64,000 nucleotides of DNA, taken from positions 6,230,513 through 6,294,512 of the forward strand of contig NC_063049.1 in NCBI RefSeq assembly GCF_018812025.1, written 5' to 3'. The position numbers and the translations under genes are program-made. The DNA is from Megalobrama amblycephala (lineage: Eukaryota > Chordata > Actinopteri > Cypriniformes > Xenocyprididae). Under the pieces are notes generated by a model. The model was not told where the DNA came from, made no database searches, and worked only from the letters and a program-made list of their open reading frames with translations. Each line of letters opens with the position of its first letter. Position 1 is the first letter of the stretch. Positions 46,656 to 56,760 of the stretch are shown here, piece after piece.

Positions 46656-49600
46656 ATGAGATCGCTTTGGGACGTATCAAATCTTTTTGTCTGTTTAATA
46701 CTATCAAATTTCGGTAAGTAATGTTGTTTATTTCTTGTCATGGTTATTTGAATCATATGCTGTAAATATTATTGAAAGTTGTTAATGGGAGCTGTTTTCA
46801 ATAAGCTGTTATAGTCGTTTATGGGTGGCATAACAAGTTCTTCTTCAAGCACATTCAGACATTTCCTGATTAAGCAAACAATGAATTAGACTTTATCCAT
46901 AAAGCTTTTCTTTGTTGAGACAGACATAGCATGTTAAAGACAATGTTCAAGAATTTATTCAGGAACTGTTGGCTAATAAACTACTACATTTTCATTGTAA
47001 AACTCTGATGTTGTCATCTTTGAGATGCTTATATTTTAGATGTTTAACCTTGCACCATGATCTTTACCTTTGTTGATTTATTAATCCCGTTTCTGAATAT
47101 TAATCAGATGCTGTAACGTCTGTCGTCTATGTTGAGAATGGGAAGAGTCTGACTTTAAATCCAAATATTCAAGGAACGCCTGAAGACATTTTGTGGACAT
47201 ACAATGGGAACAAGGTGGCTGAACGTGATTTTACTGAATTTCAAGATTATGGTCAGTTCAGAGGAAGATCAGAGATTGAAATCTCTACTGGACGGCTCAC
47301 GGTTCGTAACATGACCAGCCATGACAGCGGTATTTATAGATCTGTAATACAGATCAATGGAAAGCTGCAAAATTCTGAAAATGAAGTTAAAGTTATTGGT
47401 AAGTGAGAATGAAATTAGACACCAGGATTGTTGGTTAGTGCTGATTTAATGTCGGTTTAGTCTGCATTTCATCATACCTGTGCTGCTCAGCAGCAAAAAA
47501 GCTGGTGAAGCTGGATGACCAAGAACATCTTGTTGGTTAACCTAGTTAAGACATTTGAGGACACCAGCACACAAAACACAACATACTGTACAAACTGTGC
47601 AGATTTTTCAAGCAGAGACGCCGCCATACTGTTGATGAATATAATAGATGATTCATTCTTGTGATGGTATCAACAGTATTTCTGGACTTTCCAGTAATTG
47701 TTTCATCATGTCAGTTATTTTTACTTTGTTTAAAAGGTCCTAGAAACTGTTAATGGATGTGACACATATGGAAAATTATAGTAATTTAGGTGAGATTAAG
47801 TTATAAAATTAAGCAATGATAATAATGCATCTTAAATAATACAAAATGCATTTTTGCACATTTTAAGCTATCATCATATAAAAATAACCTCAACTAGGCA
47901 AGTCTTTCTGTATGTTTCAAACATGTCACTGTCTTGTAACAATGAGATTCAGCTCATGTTGTTATGAAATTATTTACCTGTCACATAGCATCTACAAATC
48001 AACATGCACTGTTTCCCTCAGATGCTGTGCAGGAGCCTAACGTGACGTGTAAACTGAACAAACTTTCAAGAACTCTGTTGTGTTCAGTGTCCTCTCAGTT
48101 TAAAATATCCTATGAATGGACTGGATCAGGTTCAGCACCGCAGTCTGGGCAAGAGCTTCAAATCAGCAAGGAGGAGAAGCCTGATTCAGTCTATACATGT
48201 ACTGTGAAGAATGAAGTGAGCCAGAAGAGCAGCAGCTTCACTGTGAAAGACTGTGACACAGGTACACTTCATGCTCATCACAATAACTGTTGAAGTACAG
48301 TGTTCATGATGAAGCTAATGATTATTGTTATATTCTTGTTATATTTAGATGAACCACCATCAGAGCAGAATATCATTCTAACAGTTATATTAGCTGTCAT
48401 CGCTGCTGTTCTTCTGGTGATCGTAGCTGCTGTTGTAATTTGTTTCATTCGACAAAAAAGAAAGAGTAAGATATCTTGGTGCTCATAATCATAAAGATAT
48501 GAATGTGATATGGCTTTCCGTTTCCTATTTCAATAATAACACGATTTTCTCCTATTATAGAAGATTTAAGGACATCTGGAGATGAAACTGAGTCTTTATT
48601 ATTTGCTATTTGTTTTGTATTGTAATTGACGCTCTACAAATATGATGCATTATGTATTATATTCTGTCTGTGTTGTTTAGAGGAAGATGAAAAGGGCACA
48701 CAAAAGAATATGATGGAAATGAGTGGACCATCAGGGACCCGAGCACCAAGTGAGTAAAATTATTTTTGTCACTGCTGTTGAGATTTCAGTGAGCGTTGAA
48801 GCCTGTGCATGTCTGGTTGACAGCTCAATTATGTGGCAATTTTGTTTGTTATCTCTGATTATGTTTGTCTATGCTCTAAATTATTCCCTACACTCAATGG
48901 TGTCTGTTCACTAAAATTCAAGCTCCGGCAAGTGTGGCAACATCTAAGCAGTTAACCATAAAATGAATTAATATAGCCATAAAACACAACCATGCATCAC
49001 AATCAGTATAAATGATGGCCTTCATCCAGTCTGAGATTATTTACTTATACACAACTTTATTTTTCTTTCATCAATTCAAAATGAAAGCAATTGTTTACTC
49101 TGGTGTTGTTCTAAAGCTGAATGTGGTCCATTTGATGGCAGTGCATGGTGACCATGAAGCTTTAAAAAAGATAAATATATGTATGTGTGTATCTCTGTTG
49201 TGCTCTGGTTGTTAGTTGACAGTCAGAATGACAGTTCTCGCGACTCGTATGCAAGAGTTAGGGCAAATAATTCTGTTATTTATAATAACTTATTTGCCAT
49301 TTACCGGGCAACCAAGCGATATTGTGCCATACACAACTGGTGCCTGGATACATACAGGACATACAGGATGCATGTATTAACCAAGAAATGGGTCTCATTT
49401 CATTTAATTTGTTCATTTTTAAATTTGAAGATGGTAACTAGGCCCTCAGACACAGACATGGCCTCATTTATTACCTTTTTCCAGAAAATGATTCTAAGGA
49501 GAAAAGAACAGACAGTGAGGATGGACAGGTAAACGAAGAGCAAAAAGTGACTGAAAATATGAACGAAGGTGAAATGGATCCTTTAGTACACTCAGATGCA

Positions 49601-49981
49601 CGAATGAAAAGTGATTCAGGTAAGCATGTTTAGAAAGTTTTACTGGGCGTCAGTCTAACTGAATTCCATTAAAGACATCTTGCTCTGCTTACATCAAAAC
49701 ATGATCCCAATTTCTATAGCACTTAAAAAATGGAGCAAAACCAAAATAAATTTGAAGTTTTCACTTGAACAGATGCTTTTTCATAAGCTTAGTTTTAAAT
49801 GCACATTTATAGCTTTGTAATTTTTAGCAAATTTAGAACAGAATAAAATTTTACCCTTTTCTGACTTGTCAAATTGAATTGTCATTAAATTGCTTTATCA
49901 TTTTATTGGTCAGGGAGTAATTTCTCAAAACATTGTATTTTAGAAAAAGAAGGTGACATGAGTGAAGAGGATGAGCAGTAA
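46656..49981 (+). CDS. CD2/SLAM-family receptor, short tail (gene B)
   Basis: Predicted 315-aa single-pass adhesion receptor in seven exons: 46656-46713, 47108-47398, 48022-48261, 48349-48465, 48681-48749, 49485-49619, 49944-49981. All internal junctions are phase 1. Exon 1 is a signal peptide; exon 2 a V-type domain with no cysteine at all (GTPEDILW, HDSGIY), as in CD2/CD58; exon 3 a C2 domain with four cysteines (VTC, LLC, YTC, KDC); exon 4 the transmembrane helix (about residues 203-226) followed by a basic anchor. The 80-residue tail is charged and has no tyrosine. It is a paralogue of gene A: both share PEDILW in domain 1 and VYTCTVKN...KDC.TG in domain 2. An optional exon near 49217 would add tyrosine motifs. 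Adhesion or costimulation on leukocytes is inferred from the family. Confidence 0.8.
49217..49430 (+). other. Possible alternative tail exon of gene B with ITIM-like motif
   Basis: After the acceptor GGTTGTTAG the phase-1 frame stays open for over 300 nt and encodes DSYARV and SVIYNNL. The second fits the ITIM pattern V-x-Y-x-x-L. No strong phase-1 GT donor is seen downstream, which weighs against a simple cassette exon. Confidence 0.25.
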
Positions 49982-50112
49982 ACTAGTGAAGATCAAACCC
50001 TAAATGAACCAGCACAAGTCAGATGTGAAGAGCCCAGCAGCAGGAACACAGAAATAACTTAAACCCCTCAGGACCCAAATATCTTTTAAAATGTAGTTCT
50101 TTGTAATTAAGC

Positions 50113-50118
50113 AATAAA
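50113..50118 (+). terminator. Poly(A) signal of gene B
   Basis: AATAAA 132 bp after the gene B stop codon, followed by a T/G-rich stretch (ACATTTTTCTGTTTTAAG), as expected for cleavage near 50140. Confidence 0.7.
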
Positions 50119-50140
50119 ACATTTTTCTGTTTTAAGATTC

Positions 50141-51180
50141 AGGTGTCTTCATTAAAAAAAAACCCAAACAAAAACACCCTTTTAAACAATGCATTTTGGT
50201 CATTCATTTACACAACAGAGGCATTTTGTAGCCTGAAAAAACAAACCTTTTGGAAACAGGGGCATGTTCTTCATCTTAATTTTACTGTTGACAATTTGAC
50301 ATGATCCAGGATTGTTAGGTTCTTCGAAGCTCATCCCGGAGTTGCTGTCATAGCAACAGGTCCCCAAGCTCAAACCTGCTCGGGAGCAGCTTATTTCAGG
50401 TAAACAGGATTAGATGGCATCTTAAGCGGAGGTGATGTTTAAAGTCTGTCCCAGCCATTGCTATTCTCTTACAAGAGTAACCTAATGTGAACCAAGGACA
50501 ATAATAATGATTTAAAAATAAATTTGCAAATATGTGTAGTCCACTATAGACATATAGACTAGTTTTACTCATTGCGAGTGAAGGAGTAATTACCTACCAA
50601 TTCTATTGTAGTCTTACATTATGTATAAAGTCTGTAAAAATACTAGAAGTCATATAACAATGGAAATAATTGGGAATCAGGTAAAAAACATTAAACATCT
50701 AATAATGGTAACACTTTACAATAAGGTTCATTAGTTAAACAATGTATTAACAACCCATGAACAATACATTTAACATTTAAGATTAAGACATACAGTAACA
50801 AAAGTTCAAAGTTCATGTTAGTTCAGTGTATTAACTAATGTTAAGATTTTAATGTGTTAACATAAACAAAGATTAATAAATGCTGTATAAGCCTAGTTCA
50901 TTATAATTGAGCCAATTTAGCCAGAGTTCAGTTATCACGATTAGAAGATCTGGCATCTGTCATATCATCTCAGGTTTATTAAACAAGGTACAAATTATGG
51001 ACTCCAGGATTTGAAGTGCAAGTTCTTGAAAATGATACCTTGTGATACCTGAATGTGAAAACTGGGACTTCATGTGCATGTGTGTTATATGCAGTTTCTT
51101 TAAAACACGACATTGCCAACTACTGGCCTGGCAGCAGAATACAGAATTTAAAAAAAAAAAAAAAAAAAAAAAGACTCAGA
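50141..51180. other. Intergenic spacer between gene B and bzw1 (tail to tail)
   Basis: About 1 kb between two converging genes. No gene. A GC-richer block at 50290-50460 looks like a MITE (AGCTTATTTCAGGTAAACAG), and an A-run spans 51150-51172. Confidence 0.5.
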
Positions 51181-51198
51181 AGCAGGACTATGACTATT

Positions 51199-51204
51199 CT
51201 TTAT
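51199..51204 (-). terminator. Poly(A) signal of bzw1
   Basis: TTTATT on the + strand, so AATAAA on the minus strand, about 240 bp downstream of the bzw1 stop codon. Confidence 0.6.
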
Positions 51205-51442
51205 TTGTCTAGAATCAAGTCAAAAAAGAAAAGATTAAAAAAGGTCACACTGCTAGTACACAACCAATGAACATCTTAAAAAGGTCTTGTATAAAACCTG
51301 AGTTCTACAGATGTGATAAATCAAGACTTTAAAAACATTTGAAAGTTAAGCCCTTAAATGATCTGGACCTTTTAGCTTCAAAATACAAGAGAAACAGTTC
51401 TGGCTGTAGATTATTACAGAATTAAACGATCTGGCTTCAGTT

Positions 51443-54400
51443 TCAGTCGGTTTCCTCCTCAGACTCTGATTCTGAAACACAAGAGAGAGTTACATTAAAC
51501 AAGAGTAACAGAGAAACATGAATACAGAGGGAGATTTGTCCCAAACAAGTTCATCCTTGCACTTAAAATAAATAAGACTGATATTCACCCTCTTCAGCAT
51601 TTTTCAACCACTCCACAAACGTCTTCATCTGATCCAGGAAGAAGCCTTTTCCTTTGGCTAGGTGAGCTTCATTATACCACCGAAGAATAGCCTCTTCACT
51701 CAAAACATCCACTAAAGGAAGAGTATCAAAAGAGGTTTAGGAACCATTTCTCTTATACAGCTCTTCAGAAGCACTACAAAGTGAGGATGTGAGAAACACT
51801 ACCTTTATAGAGCAGCAGAACGATCTTCTGGAAGGCTTTCATGAAGTGGATGTTGTCGTAACAGTACTCTTGAATCCTCAACAGAAGCGTGAGCTCAGAA
51901 AGGCCCTGTGTGGTGAAGGCCTTCAGAAGAGGACTGTGTTGCTGAGAAACAAAGTGGAGAATATGGTTGGTCACATTATTAACAGGTTCATTGGTTTTGC
52001 CCAAGTATATAGAATCAATAAACACAGGTTCTCAAATTACCAGAATAACTTCTAAAAATGGGGCAGCATTTTTTCCTGGGAAAAACTGAGCTTTTTGAGG
52101 ACACCATCCCAAATTTGAAACGTTGTTTGCTCAGACATACGACGCGTATTGTACCGATAGATAACAGCTTATACCGGTGTGGTTCACTTTCCAGAGTTGC
52201 TAAAGATGCACGTTACTTTATACAATCTTCATATTGCAAAAAAACGACAGCTTATTTTCTGTACTCTTAAAACATGCGGGTAATAAAGTGATCGTGCCAC
52301 AAGTAGGCCCCTATGATTTCAGCAATGCGGAAAGTGCGCAATTCAGGCATAAAAACAGAACTTGCTGTATAACGCAGAAGTTGTCACGTTTGATGAATAA
52401 GCAGGCAAGTACACTTAAATCAAGGAAAGTAAAATCGTGATTATAGACTGGTGTCTGTGAACATTAAACTGCAAAAAGACTAAAAATGAACCCTGCATGT
52501 CTGAGAGAATGAATGGCACAGACGCACGGTTAATTTACTACACACAGAAGCACACGTGACGCTTGCCGCCTCACTATATGACGGTACGAATGTATGAACT
52601 TCATCTCTAGAGCCACTCAGTCACTTCATGACCATTTTGCAGTGTCATTTGAGAAACTCATGTCAAACACGCAAACTCAAAGGTCTTCACAGCAACCTGT
52701 CAAAATAAGTTTGGTTTAACTTGAATTGTGTTGAATTTAACTAGGTCTCAATGTAATAATTCTAATGCTAATATAATTAATGAATCACATTTTACCTCCA
52801 TGTATTAATTTTAACAGTAAAGCTCTGTTGTGCAGAACTTGGTCAAAAGTAGTTTAGTTTCATTATTAAATGGATATTAAATAATTTTATGCATACATTT
52901 AAGTGCCAGAAAATATAATTTTTTACAAAGTTCAATTAGACATGCTTTTTAATTATTTTTAATTAAAACTGAACCCAGAAAACTTAAAGTAGATAATGGT
53001 TTGGGAAAACGAGTGCGGACAGACATTCTCAAGCATATCCAGAATAAAGATGTAGCCAGAGTCCAAATAACACCATTCTAACCTTCAAGTGTTTGATGGA
53101 TTGTTCGGCGACCATCTCCTCTTTCTTATTGGACTCCATTAAGCTCATAACGCTGGTCCACATGATGCCGATCATCTTCTGCTCAGTGATGTTGCTCCTC
53201 TTCATTTCATCATTGCAAGAGGCAATAATCTGAAAAAACAAATCAGATGATATGATTTTCTTCAAATGCTGGAGTCTTGAAATACTGATTCTGAACCAAA
53301 AAATGAAAGCGACTCAAGTAGAAGGGTCTTCACAGACCTCTGTAAAAGAAACCCCTAGAGCCATCTGCTCTTGGAGCTCTTTCTGCAGCTCCTTGCGAGC
53401 TCCTAATGACTGCTGATTACGTGCAAAATCAGAAAGCTCCTTCAGCCCAGCGTCGGTGAAGTATTGTGAGAAGTGCTCATAGCTGCGCTTGTTCACTGGA
53501 AACAGCTCCTGCAACAGAAGAGAAACATTGACGAGTTATGAGCTGCTGCTTACCATAACAGAACGGTCCAATGAAACTGCACAGGTTCACTCATGACTCA
53601 CCATCAGCCTGTTGTCCATGCCAACCTTACGCAGACTGCCAGCCACAGAGTTAATGTCCTTCTCACTGATCCACGATTTGAACAGCTTCACAGCAAAGGC
53701 CGGAGACACACCTATTAAAAACACCGCATTTAGTATAAAAATAAAGCCGATCAGAGAAAACCTGACCATGTGTCAGACGTACCTTCTTTGACCAAGTTGT
53801 CATTGAAGAGGCTGCCAAGGATTGAGGCTGACAGGCTCCCATTAGCCAATAAAATGCCAGTAAGCATGGCAAGCTTGTTGCGCTCAGACTCACTGAATCC
53901 TTTTAAAAACAGGAGCAACTGGGAGAAAATAGGGAACAAAAACTTGAGTATTTGGTCTTTACAAGTCCAAATGTTGTAGGCTGACATTTTACATCCAAGT
54001 TACCTTTTTAATCTCCTCTTCAAACCCCTTCTCCAGGTACTTGTACCGCCGGATTAACTTGTTAAAAACCTAAATAAAAAGAAAGTCAATTTGAGAATGT
54101 TCTCAGTTTTACCTGACACCATTATACATCTTGACCCCATTCTGGCAGCACATTCCTAACAGACCCACTAAAGAGACTTTATATACCTGAGCATATGCTT
54201 TCATGGTCTTAACATCTTCCTGTGCCGTGAAGACACAGAAGTTAGTCCGAGTCATGTCGTCTGATATGGCACCTCCTGGAGCTGAGGAACACCGGGACAG
54301 ATGGAAGAGCTCTAGTTAAACCATTATATTCCATTGCTACAACAAAGTTGTTCAAAAGAATCAAATGCCCTCTTACCCAGCATTCCACCAGCCACCAGGA

Positions 54401-55061
54401 TATCAAACAGGGTTTCTGCATAGCGCCGATAGTCAAGCTTGGCACCAGAGGAATCTAGGAACTTGGCAACAGCCTCCAAATCAGTGCCAGTTTGATTTAG
54501 TCCTTGTACAATGTGTTCCTGAAACTGTGTAGGGTCAAACCTCTCCTTTTCATCTGTTCAAACAGAAGAGAAAGTAGTAGTGAGTGAGGTGTATAGTTCA
54601 ATGACATGCCTAGACTAGCTGTCACATGGCCTCTATCACAGTAACTATTAGGTTGAGTAAAGTCCAATGACAATCCTTTTCATTACAGAGCTCTGTTAAT
54701 TATTCAGGAAACTAAACTCTGGTATCCATCTGTGTAACTACCAGAACATAAGAGCAAACCCCACACAGACATTGTCAAGAGCTAAAGTACATTAAGACTG
54801 ATGGCATTGACAAAGTGTTGCAATTTCTTAGTGCTACAAAAAATGGCTAAGTTAAGACTTCTGCTATTGGGGGGGGGGGGGGGCAGATTCTTAGTCAACA
54901 TTAACACAAGACTATAAAAGGAAGTTCAAATAAACCCAATTCATTGAAATACAAGTGTGCCAACTTGCCCCAGCCTCCCTTAAAAATAAAGACAAACCTC
55001 TCTTTCGTGTCTTGAAACGCTGGCCTGTTAGCGTTGGCTTCTGCTGCTTTTGATTACTCAT
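51443..55061 (-). CDS. bzw1: bzw1-type eIF5-mimic protein (basic leucine zipper and W2 domain)
   Basis: Cytoplasmic eIF5-mimic protein; the family competes with eIF5 for eIF2 and raises start-codon stringency. Eleven coding exons (minus): 55061-54998, 54553-54377, 54281-54187, 54069-54004, 53918-53783, 53711-53602, 53508-53338, 53229-53083, 51941-51803, 51711-51589, 51471-51443. The sum is 1257 nt, 418 aa, against 419 for human BZW1. The start [20 protein letters not shown] is the family N-terminus; the protein ends in the acidic ESESEEETD, as usual for the W2 C-terminus. MSNQKQQ and LLANG favour BZW1 over BZW2. A non-coding first exon ends at 56668 with a GTAAGT donor, and the ATG follows a TTTCAAG acceptor nine bases upstream. 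Oddities: the usual EWNKKEE in the C-terminal domain reads ESNKKEE (Trp to Ser), and the segment before it ([13 protein letters not shown]) has drifted. It may be a diverging duplicate (bzw1b-like). Confidence 0.92.
51942..53082 (-). other. bzw1 intron between exons 8 and 9
   Basis: 1141 bp, the largest intron within the bzw1 coding region, AT-rich towards its 5' end. No repeat or gene recognised. Confidence 0.5.
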
Positions 55062-55255
55062 AAAAGATACCTTGAAAGAAAGAAAGAAAAGTTTGACCAC
55101 AATTCACACTGGTACATGGGCTCAAAGCACAATTTGGGGGAAAAAAATAAGAGTTTAGGAAAAACATGTCTATTGAGCAAGTGATAACAACTGAAGACTA
55201 TCACAAGTAATACAGAATGAGGGAAAAGAAACTCGAGGACACCAAAAAGAAAGAG

Positions 55256-55258
<3 letters not shown>

Positions 55259-55297
<39 letters not shown>
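55259..55297. repeat. Poly(A) run in bzw1 intron 1
   Basis: About 39 uninterrupted A residues. Confidence 0.9.
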
Positions 55298-55301
<4 letters not shown>

Positions 55302-55371
55302 CCTGATCCTGTGATGTTGTTAAAGTTGTAGGATTTATAAGATAAAAGTTAAACACTCTGCAGTGATATGG

Positions 55372-55472
55372 TTAAAGGTGCTCTAAGCGAGGTCATGCAT
55401 TTTAAGGCCAAAACATTGTGTCATACAGCAAATCTCCTTACTATCCACTAGCTGCCTGTCCCCTGAACACTG

Positions 55473-55517
<45 letters not shown>

Positions 55518-55753
55518 ACGTGGTCTCTGTAGTCGCCACAAGCTCCAAAAACGGCAATAAAAACAAACTGGTGCAGCCTGGACCATGAAACAAACACTCC
55601 AGCCAATAACCGGCAAGAATGATTTTAAAATGCGAGTTCATGACTGTTTCAGGAAGCACGGAGGGAGGGTCTAGCTAGCCTCTGTTTTGTTTGACAACAC
55701 TTCGAACATCAACAGGAAGTTACTCCACCCAGGATCGCTTAGAGCACCTTTAA
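55372..55753 (-). mobile_element. TTAA-flanked MITE, family 'GGTGCTCTAAG', copy 2
   Basis: Inverse copy of the element at 8987-9355 with the same inverted ends and TTAA at both sides. It carries an internal run of about 40 A (55474-55515) where copy 1 has only seven T, the main size difference. It lies in the first intron of bzw1. Confidence 0.8.
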
Positions 55754-55912
55754 TAAAGTTGGTAACTTATTACCAGTCTAATATGCTATAAGATACAACA
55801 TTTTTCCATTCAGGGTTCCTACACGTTTTCCCCATTTCAAAATTCCTCTTCAGATTTCCAAACCTCTGTAACTAATGTAACATTTTCAGGATTGTGGGAG
55901 AATCGTGATCTC

Positions 55913-56065
<153 letters not shown>

Positions 56066-56667
56066 ACACACACTTTTTTTTTTTTTTAAATTACACACAC
56101 ATATATACACAAGGATGTGCGAAAGTTAAACATAATGGCGGACTCTGAATGTGTTCTTATTTTAAGAACACATTCGCTTCTCTTCCGGTGTGCGAACTGA
56201 AGCTGTGCAAACCACGCCCCTCCTCCCCCTCTCGCGCTGATGTCGCACGAACAGAACAGTCCGTTCCTTCATCTGTTGCTGCTTTGAGTGACACGAGACT
56301 CCCTTATATTAGAGACAAACAGCTTCGCATAATGAAACAGTGTCTTGAATCAATTCAGTCGTGTTCGACAATCACTAAACGATCACTAATCTTGTCTCAT
56401 TAAAATACTAACGATACATTTGTTTAGAAATTCTTGATTTTATTTTTAGAAAGCCGAATAGGCTCAATAGTCTGGAAACACAAATATGTTCCCACACGTA
56501 TCAAGACCTGGAAGCCACTCAAATCAAATTCAACACTTTTCCAAACTGCGTAGGTACCCTGAAAACTCAAAATGTCTTAAACAGGTATCGCTGGGTCAAT
56601 CACATGAGGAAAAAAATTAAATAAGAGCAGGACATATCATAAAAGAACACTTTAAAGCAAAACTTAC

Positions 56668-56760
56668 CGAAATATGTGAATAAGGGCAACTGTTTCCAAG
56701 AAGTAAACCGAGCAAATGTGTAATCACGAAGAGACTCGCTTCACGCGCTCAGCGCGAGCT
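56668..56760 (-). promoter_or_regulatory. bzw1 non-coding first exon and promoter area
   Basis: On the minus strand the donor TTTCG|GTAAGT puts the end of a 5' UTR exon at 56668. Upstream, 56735-56765 is locally CpG-rich (CTTCACGCGCTCAGCGCGAG). The transcription start is not defined by the sequence; the right edge is approximate. Confidence 0.45.

Noticed and set aside
48561..48625. Alternative gene B exon after CCTATTATAG (KDLRTSGDETE...)
   Set aside because: It has a good acceptor and fits the phase, but no GT donor before its stop codon. It could only be a terminal exon of a minor transcript; not enough support.
49179..49532. 117-codon frame taken as one exon
   Set aside because: It crosses the well-supported acceptor at 49484 in the wrong frame; only the small part after 49217 was kept as a possible alternative exon.
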